Source of the DNA: Proteiniclasticum ruminis
GTDB taxonomy: Bacteria; Bacillota; Clostridia; Clostridiales; Clostridiaceae
Length of the DNA: 64,000 nucleotides
Direction: 5' to 3'
NCBI RefSeq assembly: GCF_900115135.1
Contig: NZ_FOVK01000002.1
Location: 256,512 to 320,511 of the forward strand
In this document: positions 44,406-52,687 of the stretch, in pieces
Layout: each line of letters opens with the position of its first letter
How positions within the stretch are numbered: position 1 is the stretch's first letter
Notes under the pieces: model-generated
What the model was told of the DNA's origin: nothing
What the model saw: only the letters and a program-made list of their open reading frames with translations
Database searches by the model: none
Made by a program: the position numbers and the translations under genes

Positions 44406-45836
44406 ATGAGTGAAATGAGTAAGCTTCTTCAGAGTGAACTGAAGGTAGTAAATATTGGTGCAAAAACATTTATTGAAGATCTGAAGCTTCAGGAAAGAGA
44501 CGTGATTCATGTAGCCTGGAAGCCACCTGCTGGTGGAGATGTGTCTCTTATCAGAGCACTGGAAGTGCTGGAGAAGGACGAGAAGATCAAGGAAGCCAAC
44601 GAGAAGGTGGTAAACATCATGAAGGCTTCCCATGGAGTCCTCATCGATATGGCAGAAGCCATTGATGTGGTGCCTGGCATGGATGAGAACACCATCCTTC
44701 ATGCAGGTCCACCGATCTCCTGGGAGAGAATGTGCGGTCCTATGAAGGGGGCTGTCATCGGAGCTCTTATTTTTGAAGACAGAGCAAAGAATGAAGAGGA
44801 AGCTGTGAAGCTCATTGAGTCCGGCATCATCAAGTTCTCCCCTTGCAACGAGCATAGTGCTGTAGGTCCTATGGCTGGGGTTCTTTCTCCACACATGCCC
44901 GTGCATGTGGTGAAGGATATGACCCATGGCAATGTGTCTTTCTGCAGTGTCAATGAAGGTCTTGGCAAGGTGCTTCGTTATGGCGCCTATGACGAGAGCG
45001 TCATCAAGAGGCTCAAGTGGATCCGTGAAGAATTTGCGCCCATCATGAAGAAAGCCCTGGCATTAAAGGGCGACGGTGTTGACATCAAGAGCCTGATTTC
45101 CCAGGCTGTGCATATGGGAGATGAGTGTCATAACAGAAACAAGGCAGCCACCAGTCTGTTTTTCCGTGAAATTTCCTCTTACTTCTTCCTGCTGGATGAG
45201 GATAAGAAAGCCATCGCCAGATGTGTGGAATTCATGAAGGGCAATGACCATTACTTCCTGAACCTTTCCATGGCAGCTTGTAAGGCGGCAACGGATGCGG
45301 CTCAGAATGTGGAAGGATCCACTGTGGTCACCACCATGGCCCGTAACGGTGTGGATTTCGGTATCCGAATCAGTGGTCTTGGCAAGGAAACCTGGTTTAC
45401 TGCTCCTGCGGATAAGATCAAAGGACTTCTTTTCCCAGGATTTACAGAAGACGATGCAAACCCTGACATCGGGGACAGCACCATCACAGAAACCATGGGC
45501 ATCGGCGGATTCGCCATGGGCGGTTCTCCGGCCATCGTGCAGTTCGTGGGTGGAACCGTGGCAGATGCCATTGCCTACAGCGAAAAAATGTACACCATCA
45601 CCACGTCTGAGAATACAAACTTCTCCATTCCTACTCTGGATTTCAGAGGCTCTGCCATCGGTATCGATGTCCTGAAGGTCATCGCCACAGGCACTCTGCC
45701 CATCATCAATACAGGAATGGCCCATAAAGTAGCCGGTATCGGTCAGGTAGGCGCAGGTCTTGTAAGTCCACCAATGGACTGCTTCAAGAAAGCTCTTCTG
45801 GCTCTGGCAGAAAAAAGGAGCGAAGCGAATGAGTAG
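44406..45836 (+). CDS. allG: DUF1116 (YlbE) protein, AllG-like carbamoyltransferase subunit
   Basis: A 476-residue DUF1116 protein, the homologue of E. coli YlbE/AllG and the third AllFGH-type subunit. Family features include VAWKPPAGGD near residue 37, DENTILHAGPPISWERMCGPM in pieces near 93-113, FSPCNEHSAVGPMAGVLSPHMP in pieces near 139-160, TTMARNGVDFGIRISG and the C-terminal GIGQVGAGLVSPPM. It starts three bases after FdrA and overlaps the carbamate kinase by eight bases. Which subunit holds the active site is not known to me. The unbroken subunit set plus the kinase supports carbamoyl-phosphate production. Confidence 0.9.
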   Translation: MSEMSKLLQSELKVVNIGAKTFIEDLKLQERDVIHVAWKPPAGGDVSLIRALEVLEKDEKIKEANEKVVNIMKASHGVLIDMAEAIDVVPGMDENTILHAGPPISWERMCGPMKGAVIGALIFEDRAKNEEEAVKLIESGIIKFSPCNEHSAVGPMAGVLSPHMPVHVVKDMTHGNVSFCSVNEGLGKVLRYGAYDESVIKRLKWIREEFAPIMKKALALKGDGVDIKSLISQAVHMGDECHNRNKAATSLFFREISSYFFLLDEDKKAIARCVEFMKGNDHYFLNLSMAACKAATDAAQNVEGSTVVTTMARNGVDFGIRISGLGKETWFTAPADKIKGLLFPGFTEDDANPDIGDSTITETMGIGGFAMGGSPAIVQFVGGTVADAIAYSEKMYTITTSENTNFSIPTLDFRGSAIGIDVLKVIATGTLPIINTGMAHKVAGIGQVGAGLVSPPMDCFKKALLALAEKRSEANE

Positions 45837-46746
45837 AATACTGATTGCCCTGGGCGGAAACGCCCTGGGAAATTCCTGGAAAGAACAGAAGGAAGCGCTG
45901 AAAGAAGCGTCCAGATCCATCTCAGACCTCATTGAAAAGGGTCACGAAGTGATCATTTCCCATGGAAATGGTCCTCAGGTGGGCATGATCCATGATGCCA
46001 TGTCCAAGGAAGAGATGCCTCTGACCGAGTGCACCGCCATGAGCCAGGGCTACATCGGCTATCATCTGCAGAATACTTTAAAGAATGAGCTTCTGAAAAG
46101 AGGCATAGAAAGAGAAGTACTCTCCGTGGTCACCCAGGTGGTGGTGGATGAGAAAGATGAGGCCTTCAAGAATCCACAGAAGCCCATCGGACGCTTCATG
46201 ACCTATGATGAGGCCAAGGCTCAGGAAGACGCCATTGGATATCCTTTTGTGGAAGACTCCGGAAGAGGCTACCGAAGAGTGGTGCCTTCACCAAAGCCCG
46301 TGGACATTGTGGAGAAGGAGTCTGTGAAGGTTCTTCTTTCCGCAGGGCACATCGTCATCTCCGTAGGGGGCGGTGGCATTCCGGTGAAGAAGACCCAGTC
46401 CGGTTATGAAGGACTGGAAGGGGTCATCGATAAGGACCTTTCCAGTGGTAAGCTTGCAGAGCTTTCCGATTGTGATTTCATGTTCATGCTCACTGGCGTA
46501 GACCGGGTAGCCATCAACTTTGGCAAGAAAAACCAGGAAAATCTCTCCAGCATGCATGTGGAAGAGGCCCTGCGCTATGCAGAGGAAGGACAGTTCCCAC
46601 CTGGAAGCATGCTCCCTAAGGTGCTCACAGGTGTGGCCTTTGCCCAGTCCGGAAAGGACAGAAAAGCCATCATCGGTTCATTGGAAAGAGCCAATGACGC
46701 TTTGGTTGGGAAAAGCGGTACCATCATCTACAGCAGCGAGAAATAG
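45829..46746 (+). CDS. arcC: Carbamate kinase
   Basis: A 305-residue amino acid kinase-fold enzyme that converts carbamoyl phosphate plus ADP to carbamate and ATP, the energy-yielding step of several anaerobic N-compound fermentations. The N-terminal ALGGNALG, the phosphate-binding SHGNGPQVGM, VISVGGGGIPV, the lysine of VIDKDLSS and LPKVLTGVAF are family hallmarks. Its ATG lies inside the end of the DUF1116 gene, so the two are coupled; it is the last gene before a terminator. In E. coli AllK plays the same role next to AllFGH. ATP gain from the upstream ureide is inferred. Confidence 0.95.
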   Translation: MSRILIALGGNALGNSWKEQKEALKEASRSISDLIEKGHEVIISHGNGPQVGMIHDAMSKEEMPLTECTAMSQGYIGYHLQNTLKNELLKRGIEREVLSVVTQVVVDEKDEAFKNPQKPIGRFMTYDEAKAQEDAIGYPFVEDSGRGYRRVVPSPKPVDIVEKESVKVLLSAGHIVISVGGGGIPVKKTQSGYEGLEGVIDKDLSSGKLAELSDCDFMFMLTGVDRVAINFGKKNQENLSSMHVEEALRYAEEGQFPPGSMLPKVLTGVAFAQSGKDRKAIIGSLERANDALVGKSGTIIYSSEK

Positions 46747-46770
46747 AACCTAGACCTTTATGCAAATAAA

Positions 46771-46815
46771 AAAGATTCCATGGAGCTTGTGAAAGCTTTA
46801 TGGAATCTTCTTTGG
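46771..46815 (+). terminator. Terminator after carbamate kinase
   Basis: AAGATTCCAT pairs with ATGGAATCTT, with an inner AGCTT/AAGCT stem; the tail CTTTGGTTT is weakly T-rich. Confidence 0.75.
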
Positions 46816-47085
46816 TTTCAGCCACGTCTTTTGGGAGATTTCTTCTCTATATAGAAACGTAGTGAGATGCACAATGCTTCTTTCTCAGCCTGGAGTTCTT
46901 TCTTTGCCGTCGTGGTCGTTGATAGGATATTCTGTTGGTAGATCCAGCAGGTCATCGGGCAGTTCTCTGGTTTCTTTAGAGATAGATCAGGAGGCTCCAA
47001 ATCCCAGAAGAGGAAAGGGGAGAGGGTATATTTACAAGAGTGATAAAATTTCAAAAAAGTGTAAACGATTAAAGGAGCTATATAG
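46816..47085. other. Non-coding stretch after the catabolic cluster
   Basis: No supported gene. A minus-strand frame (46818-47129) has an implausible composition and no ribosome site. TGTAAACGATTAAA at 47060-47073 differs from the cre consensus at one position and lies just upstream of a TATAAT box. Confidence 0.45.
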
Positions 47086-47369
47086 TATAATAGAGATACC
47101 GTATGTCCTCCTTCGATGTGTATCAACAAGGAAGGAAGTATGGTGAAACATAGGGATACCGCTTTTATGAAAAGGGGATCTAAGGTATGTAGGAAAATAA
47201 TGGAAATGAAATGCTCGGAGCGCTGTGGAGAAGGGTACGGAAAATGGAGGTTTACAGTATCCCCATGTCTCTGGGTTCAGTCAGAAAGGTTCTGGAAGAA
47301 GGCACCTATGGAAAGACGAGATCAGAACATCATAGAAGAGTGAAGCAGATGCGGGCGCATCTGTTTTTT
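47086..47369 (+). ncRNA. Possible non-coding or small-ORF transcript
   Basis: TATAAT (47086-47091; the -35 is weak) and a clear terminator, CAGATGC/GCATCTG followed by TTTTTT (47346-47369), delimit a transcript of about 270 bases. CATAGGGATAC (47150-47160) can pair with GTATCCCCATG (about 47260-47270) across some 100 bases. A 56-residue frame (47211-47381) has no convincing ribosome site and runs through the terminator, so coding is doubtful. It does not match RNase P, tmRNA, 6S or SRP RNA as I know them. Confidence 0.35.
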
Positions 47370-47490
47370 GGCTTCTTCTAGTAGAAGCCAATGATATCTA
47401 AAGCAAATAAAGAGTAAACAGCAGAAACAACGGCCTGACCCAGGTCCGTTGAGAAAAAAACAAAAGAATTCAGAATAAAGGATGAAGAAC

Positions 47491-48657
47491 ATGAGACTGC
47501 TTAAACTTAGAATAGAAGGCCTCAAAGCCTACAAGACTCCTCTAGAACTGGAATTTGTCGCCAGGCAGCGGGTGGTGAAAGAAAACAGCCCACTTTATGA
47601 GCTGCTTCCCAGGGTCTATCAGAACAGTACCCTGATGTTTATTGGAGACAATACATCAGGAAAATCGCCCACCATAGAGATGATTTCCTTTGCCATGCGT
47701 ATGCTGGAAGGGATGCCTCTGTCTCTCATTAAGAATGCTATGGTTCTGGATAACGTGGGGGTTGGAGAGCGCTTTCATCTGGAAACATATTTTATGGGGA
47801 GATCGGAGAGGCTCTATAAACTGTTGACCACCATCCGCAAGGATGTGGCTTTCTTTGAAGAGGAAATCAAGTTCATCATTGAATACGAAGCCCTCTATGA
47901 GAAGGAGCCTTCGAAGATCCGGTCGAGAAAAAACCTCTTCACCTTTGAGGAAGAGGACCCGGTCCTCACCCGGAAAGGAAAGGCCGAAGAACTGCCTTTA
48001 GATGTGAGCATTGCGAAAGACATCTATAAAGAAGAGACCTGTGGCATGCTCCATCTGGATCTCATCCGCTTATCGGAGGAAGAGCTTCTTCAGAAGTTTC
48101 TCTCTGTGGACAAGACTCTATTAAAGTTTACAGCCCCCCAGATCGAGAAGATCAGCTTGGATGCGGTGGATGAAGTGAGGGGAGTGAAGGGAATCCATTT
48201 GAAGTTCTATGATCTGGACCCGTTCTTTCTCAAGGAAGAGAAAGAGCTGAGAAGGTACATTTCACCGGGGCTCATGAGAACCACGGTGCTTCTTCATATG
48301 GCCTCCCAGGTGCTGAAACATGGAGGCTATCTTCTGGTGGACGGTCTGGGCAGGGAGATGTCAAGAGACAAAGCCATTGCCCTTTTGCGTCTTTTTGGAA
48401 ATCCTGAGGTGAACCGAAAAGGAGCGTGCCTTCTTGCCACCACCCTGGATCCGGATCTTCTGGATGAGATGGAACGCAATGACGGAATCTATCTTCTCCA
48501 TTACGAGGCTGGAATTGAGGTGAAAAATCTCGCGGAGCTTTTAATGAGAAATGACCTGAAGAAGAGCGACATCTATAGGAGCGGTACCTTACCGGGTACT
48601 GCACCTCTTGAGAGTCAATTTAATGAGCTTCTCAACCATCTGAAGAGTCAGATGTAG
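47491..48657 (+). CDS. Degenerate paralogue of the AAA15 ATPase
   Basis: A 388-residue protein aligned along its whole length with the ATPase at 29131 (for example GLK.(Y/F)..PL..EFV, VYQN(S/T), LKKSD.Y.S...GTAP at the end). Walker A is kept as GDNTSGKS (Lys58). Walker B has changed from LILDELENHF to LLVDGLGREMS, losing the catalytic glutamate (Gly285), and the switch region STHYPE has become TTLDPD, losing its histidine. The reading frame is intact and its base composition matches the surrounding genome, unlike the AT-rich paralogue. It may bind but not hydrolyse ATP. No partner gene follows. ATG 47491 has AAAGGA upstream. Its role is unknown. Confidence 0.72.
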   Translation: MRLLKLRIEGLKAYKTPLELEFVARQRVVKENSPLYELLPRVYQNSTLMFIGDNTSGKSPTIEMISFAMRMLEGMPLSLIKNAMVLDNVGVGERFHLETYFMGRSERLYKLLTTIRKDVAFFEEEIKFIIEYEALYEKEPSKIRSRKNLFTFEEEDPVLTRKGKAEELPLDVSIAKDIYKEETCGMLHLDLIRLSEEELLQKFLSVDKTLLKFTAPQIEKISLDAVDEVRGVKGIHLKFYDLDPFFLKEEKELRRYISPGLMRTTVLLHMASQVLKHGGYLLVDGLGREMSRDKAIALLRLFGNPEVNRKGACLLATTLDPDLLDEMERNDGIYLLHYEAGIEVKNLAELLMRNDLKKSDIYRSGTLPGTAPLESQFNELLNHLKSQM

Positions 48658-48825
48658 AAGAGACTATGAGCTTTTGGCTTCTCTCTTCAATATTTGTTAT
48701 TTAGGAGTTCACAACCGTTTCACAGAATGTTCTTATACTAATATCACCAGTATGCAGATTTTTGGGAGACCTTTAGCATGAGGCCTCCCATGGATGACTG
48801 CGTGTGAGAAAGAGGAGAGGATGCT

Positions 48826-49731
48826 ATGAAGAATAAGGCAGTACTCATTGTCAATCCTTCATCTGGAAAAGAACAGGCGAAAGCCTATGAGGAAGAAGCG
48901 GTGAAGGAGCTTAAAAAAGTCTATGAAGAAGTGGAAGTCAAGGAAACAAAGGGAGCCGGAGATGCTGAGGGTTTTGCCAAGGAAGCATCTTTGGAAGAAG
49001 TCTCCCTGGTGGTCTCCATGGGCGGAGACGGAACGGTCCATGAAGTTGTCAATGGTCTTTCAGACCATAAAGTGAGGCCTGCTTTAGGCATCATTCCCCT
49101 TGGCACCGTCAACGATCTGGCACGGGCTTTGGGGATTCCGCTGGAGCCTGAAGAAGCCGTCAAAGTGCTTTCTGTGGGGATCAAGCGGTCCATCGATATT
49201 GCAAAAGCTGGAGACCGTTATTTTACCAGCGGATTTGGCCTGGGTAGGGTTTCAGAAAGCATCCATCAAGTGACACCCGACGAGAAATCAAAACTGGGAT
49301 CTCTGGCGTATCTTCTGGCTGGTCTTAAGAAAATTCTGGAGAAGGAGAAGATACAGCTGAGGATTGACAGCAGGGAAGAGGTGTTCCAAGGAGAGCTCGC
49401 AGTGGTTGTGGGATCTCTTTCTGGATCTCTCGGAGGCTTTGAGGGCATTTTCCCTGAAGCGACCCTGGAGGATGGAAAGCTTCATGTGCTTCTTATAGAA
49501 GACTTGAGCCTTCTCGATACGGCGAAAATTCTGCCGGATTTTCTGAAAGGAGATGTGGCGTCGTCAGATCACTTGACGTACTTTTCCACAAGAAAAATGA
49601 AGGTGGCGCCCTTAGGCGAGGAGCATTATGAGAGCGATCTGGACGGAGAAAAGGGACCCAAGGTGCCCTTTACTGTGGAGGTGCTCCAAGGGCATCTGAA
49701 AGTTCTGGTTCCGGATGTGGAGAAGAGTTAA
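48826..49731 (+). CDS. Diacylglycerol/lipid kinase family protein (YegS/BmrU type)
   Basis: A 301-residue soluble lipid kinase-like protein. The N-terminal VLIVNPSSGKEQA, the nucleotide-binding VVSMGGDGTVHEVVNGL (about residues 62-78) and GIIPLGTVNDLARALGIP are diagnostic of the DAGK catalytic domain; the C-terminal beta-sandwich has VVVGSLSGSLGGF, ATLEDGKLHVLLI and the closing VDGE-like DLDGEKG. It would phosphorylate diacylglycerol or a related membrane lipid at the cytoplasmic face. GAGAGGA precedes ATG 48826, and a terminator follows. Monocistronic; the exact lipid is unknown. Confidence 0.9.
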   Translation: MKNKAVLIVNPSSGKEQAKAYEEEAVKELKKVYEEVEVKETKGAGDAEGFAKEASLEEVSLVVSMGGDGTVHEVVNGLSDHKVRPALGIIPLGTVNDLARALGIPLEPEEAVKVLSVGIKRSIDIAKAGDRYFTSGFGLGRVSESIHQVTPDEKSKLGSLAYLLAGLKKILEKEKIQLRIDSREEVFQGELAVVVGSLSGSLGGFEGIFPEATLEDGKLHVLLIEDLSLLDTAKILPDFLKGDVASSDHLTYFSTRKMKVAPLGEEHYESDLDGEKGPKVPFTVEVLQGHLKVLVPDVEKS

Positions 49732-49774
49732 ATCATGGATGTAGAAGAGTAGTAGATTCAAGAAGGAATAAAGC

Positions 49775-49808
49775 AAGGGCACAAAGCAAAAGGTGTCCTT
49801 CTTTTTTT
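49775..49808 (+). terminator. Intrinsic terminator after the lipid kinase
   Basis: AAGGGCAC pairs with GGTGTCCTT (one wobble) and is followed by CTTTTTTT. Confidence 0.85.
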
Positions 49809-49950
49809 GAGGATCTCGTAAAGAAGAGAGGAGCCATACCTGTGATACACTGGAAGTGTGATAGAAGTCAATAATAGTGACATATTCACAAAAAATTATG
49901 TAGATGAGATCCAATCATAGGTCCTATACAAAAAAGGGGAGTGGTAGTAA

Positions 49951-50907
49951 GTGAAACAGATCAATTGGGGCATACTGGGTTATGCAAGGATTGCGAAAAA
50001 TGAGGTGATTCCAGCACTACTGGAAGCGCCTACTGCAAGGCTTTATGGCATAGCCTCCAGAGATGCCGAAAAACGGGAAGAGGCAAAGAGACTTTTTCCT
50101 TTTAAGAGGATTTATGAAACCTATGAGGAGCTTCTGGAGGATGAGCACATTCAAGCGGTGTACATTCCGCTGCCCAATGCTCTCCATAAGGAGTGGGCAG
50201 TAAAAGCCATGGAGAAAGGAAAGCATGTCCTATGTGAAAAGCCTTTGGCATTGTCAGAGAAAGAGGTGAAGGACATGACAGAAACCAGCGAAAAGTATGG
50301 TGTTCTTCTCATGGAAGCCTTCATGTACCGCTACACCCCAAGAATCAAGAAGGTTCTGGAGCTGGTGGGAAGTGGGGCCTTAGGAGAGATCCGCCATATC
50401 GACTCCTCGTTCCGGTTTTATCTAAGCCGGCCCAATACCATCAAAATGAAGAAGGAGCTAGGGGGAGGAGCGCTTTATGATGTGGGGTGTTACCCCGTGA
50501 GCTTTGCCAGTCTTCTTCTGAAAGAAGAGCCGCAGGGAGTTGCGGTATCCTCCGTCATGGCAGACGGGGTGGACATTGAGACCTCGGTGCTTTTAACGTA
50601 TAAAAATGGGGTCACGGCGTCTCTTCACTGCGGATTCAATGCCTATGGGGTAAACTCCAGTGAGATCCTCGGTACAGAAGGAAGGCTGGTGATTCCCGAT
50701 ACCTTCCTGGAAGAAGCGGGAGACCTTACCCTCTATCATAAGAACCAGGTGGACAGTATTTCTGTGCCTGGCTGTCACCGGTATACCTTAGAGGTGGAAG
50801 ACTTTTCTAAGGCGGTTCTAGAAGGAAAGAAGCCGCTCGTCACCATTTCAGAGAGCCTTCTTCAGGTACGGGTCATGGACAAGATCCTTTGGAACATCTA
50901 CAAATAA
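49951..50907 (+). CDS. Gfo/Idh/MocA-family oxidoreductase
   Basis: A 318-residue NAD(P)-dependent dehydrogenase. The Rossmann fold begins NWGILGYARIAKNEVIPAL, the catalytic lysine is in GKHVLCEKPLALS (about residue 93), and the C-terminal domain has GGGALYDVGCYPV, where the catalytic histidine of many relatives is replaced by Tyr/Cys-containing sequence. Homologues act on sugars, inositols or sugar nucleotides. The start is GTG at 49951 behind AAGGGGAG. It is clearly paralogous to the gene at 52688 (same openings and EKPL blocks), and the DUF4301 gene lies between the two. The substrate is unknown. Confidence 0.9.
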   Translation: MKQINWGILGYARIAKNEVIPALLEAPTARLYGIASRDAEKREEAKRLFPFKRIYETYEELLEDEHIQAVYIPLPNALHKEWAVKAMEKGKHVLCEKPLALSEKEVKDMTETSEKYGVLLMEAFMYRYTPRIKKVLELVGSGALGEIRHIDSSFRFYLSRPNTIKMKKELGGGALYDVGCYPVSFASLLLKEEPQGVAVSSVMADGVDIETSVLLTYKNGVTASLHCGFNAYGVNSSEILGTEGRLVIPDTFLEEAGDLTLYHKNQVDSISVPGCHRYTLEVEDFSKAVLEGKKPLVTISESLLQVRVMDKILWNIYK

Positions 50908-51108
50908 GCCTTTCTACTAAGAAAAAAACCCATATAGAAAATGTATTTCTGTTTTTCTCAAAGGATCTGTACAATTTCAAATGATATTGGAATAAGAAAT
51001 CAGAAGTTCTGAGAAACTCTAAAGATCCATTTTTGATGCAGCTTCTCTTAGAAATTTCCTGTATAATGAAGATAAAAAATATAGATAAAAGTATAAAAGG
51101 AGGATGAA

Positions 51109-52470
51109 GTGAACGAGTATTTGGAGAAATTTAAAGCTGGAACAAAGTATGTACGTATTGTGTCCCCGGTGACCCGGGAACATCTGACGATGTCAAATGA
51201 AATCACAGAGGAGTATCTTGATCTTCATTGTGTGAAGTTTGTGCCGGCCAGCGGCGCTGCCACCAGAATGTTTGAGGACCTTTATCGGTATCTGGATGAG
51301 GGGAAAGAGACAGAGGCCATATCTGAGTTTTTTGGACATCTGGAAGAGTTTCCTTTTTATGAGGATCTCAAAGGCGTGCTTCAAGAGAAGAATCTACAAA
51401 AGGAGAAGGAAGAGGACCGAAAGAGAATCATAAGGCATCTTCTTTTTGAGATGAAGTATGGGGAATACCCCAAAGCCTTCATCAAGACGAACCGCTATGA
51501 GAACTTTTCATCCACGCCTATTGAAGAGCATCTCTATGAAGGAGAGAAGTATCTGAACCCTGAGAATCTGAAGCTTCACTTCACCATCTCCCCAAACCAT
51601 GAAGGACTCTTTTTGGCCTTTCGGGAAGAGGTGGCAAAGAGCGGGATGTCCGTGGAGCTGACCTATTCATTCCAGAAGCCTTCCACGGACACCGTGGCAG
51701 TGGATATGGAGAACAAGCCCTTTCTGCTGGAAAATGGAGAGCATCTTTATAGACCTGGCGGCCATGGAGCCCTCATTGAAAACCTCAACGATCTGGAGGC
51801 GGATGTGATCTTCATCAAGAACATTGACAATGTCTGTCATAGAGCTTTTCTCGAGGATACCGTCCTTTCGAAGAAGAAACTGGCTTCCATCGGATATGCG
51901 ATGAAGAAAAGAATCGATGAGTATCTTGTGAAGCTCTTGGAAGATGAGGCAGATCTTCAGGAAGTTGGAGCGTTTCTTCTGAATGAGCTGCATATTTCCT
52001 ATAAAGGGGAACTGACCAAAGAGAAAATAGTAGAGCTGTTACACCGGCCCCTTCGGGTCTGCGGTGTGGTAAAAAACCAGGGTGAACCTGGTGGGGGACC
52101 CTTTGTGCTCGATCAAGGGGACTACTCGGATCTTCAGATCTGTGAAAAGAGTGAAGTGGACTTTTCAAAGGAGGATCAGAGGAAGCTTTTTGAGACGTCT
52201 GAGTTTTTCAATCCTGTGGATCTGGTGTGCTTTGTGAGAGACTATAAAGGAGAGAAGTTTGATCTTCTTCAGTTTGTGAATGAAGACAGATACTTCATTG
52301 CGAACAAAAGCTATCAAGGAAAGCCCATCAAAGCTCTGGAGCACCCAGGACTCTGGAATGGGGCCATGGACAGATGGAATACCGTCTTTGTGGAGGTGCC
52401 CCTTTCCACCTTCAATCCGGTAAAGAAGGTCAACGATCTTCTTTCACCTAGTCACCGGGGAGAGCTGTAG
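51109..52470 (+). CDS. DUF4301 family protein
   Basis: A 453-residue DUF4301 protein, a family best known from Bacteroidetes. The N-terminal FVPASGAATRMFEDLYRYL (about residues 43-61) is reminiscent of the nucleotide-binding GxGTRM loop of sugar nucleotidyltransferases, and YRPGGHGALIENLNDLEAD, followed by VIFIKNIDNV (about 206-240), resembles the glycine-rich and metal-binding parts of UDP-sugar pyrophosphorylases. A nucleotidyltransferase role is therefore suspected but unproven. The start is GTG at 51109 with AGGAGG at 51100-51105; the ATG just before it is immediately closed. TATAAT occurs at 51062-51067. Two paralogous sugar-type dehydrogenases flank it. Confidence 0.85.
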   Translation: MNEYLEKFKAGTKYVRIVSPVTREHLTMSNEITEEYLDLHCVKFVPASGAATRMFEDLYRYLDEGKETEAISEFFGHLEEFPFYEDLKGVLQEKNLQKEKEEDRKRIIRHLLFEMKYGEYPKAFIKTNRYENFSSTPIEEHLYEGEKYLNPENLKLHFTISPNHEGLFLAFREEVAKSGMSVELTYSFQKPSTDTVAVDMENKPFLLENGEHLYRPGGHGALIENLNDLEADVIFIKNIDNVCHRAFLEDTVLSKKKLASIGYAMKKRIDEYLVKLLEDEADLQEVGAFLLNELHISYKGELTKEKIVELLHRPLRVCGVVKNQGEPGGGPFVLDQGDYSDLQICEKSEVDFSKEDQRKLFETSEFFNPVDLVCFVRDYKGEKFDLLQFVNEDRYFIANKSYQGKPIKALEHPGLWNGAMDRWNTVFVEVPLSTFNPVKKVNDLLSPSHRGEL

Positions 52471-52489
52471 ACGGTAAGATCTAAAATAG

Positions 52490-52541
52490 AGGACAGGCGA
52501 GGAGTAAGTGCAGTCTTACTTCTTCTCTGTCCTTTTCTTTT
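52490..52541 (+). terminator. Intrinsic terminator after the DUF4301 gene
   Basis: AGGACAG...AGTAAG pairs with CTTACT...CTGTCCT, followed by TTTCTTTTT. Confidence 0.85.
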
Positions 52542-52687
52542 TCCCATTGTTCAAAAATTCTTCAGGAGTGTTTTCTTCCTGTTCATGTCAAGGTAAAAGA
52601 TTATACCTATACTTCTTAGTAGCATCTTCTGACAGAGGTGTTTAAAAAGAATAAAAAGAAAAAGATAGATACCAACGGAGGTACGAC

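Noticed and set aside
46818-47129. Minus-strand frame of 103 codons in the gap after carbamate kinase
   Set aside because: No ribosome site, low-complexity threonine and lysine stretches, and it overlaps the carbamate kinase terminator zone.
47116-47381. Small plus-strand frames of 75 and 56 codons
   Set aside because: Cysteine- and arginine-rich or basic composition, no good ribosome site, and a terminator lies inside them; treated as a possible RNA instead.
47371-47390. GGCTTCT/AGAAGCC hairpin as a minus-strand terminator
   Set aside because: On the minus strand the stem is followed by A residues, not T, so it cannot be a standard terminator in that direction.
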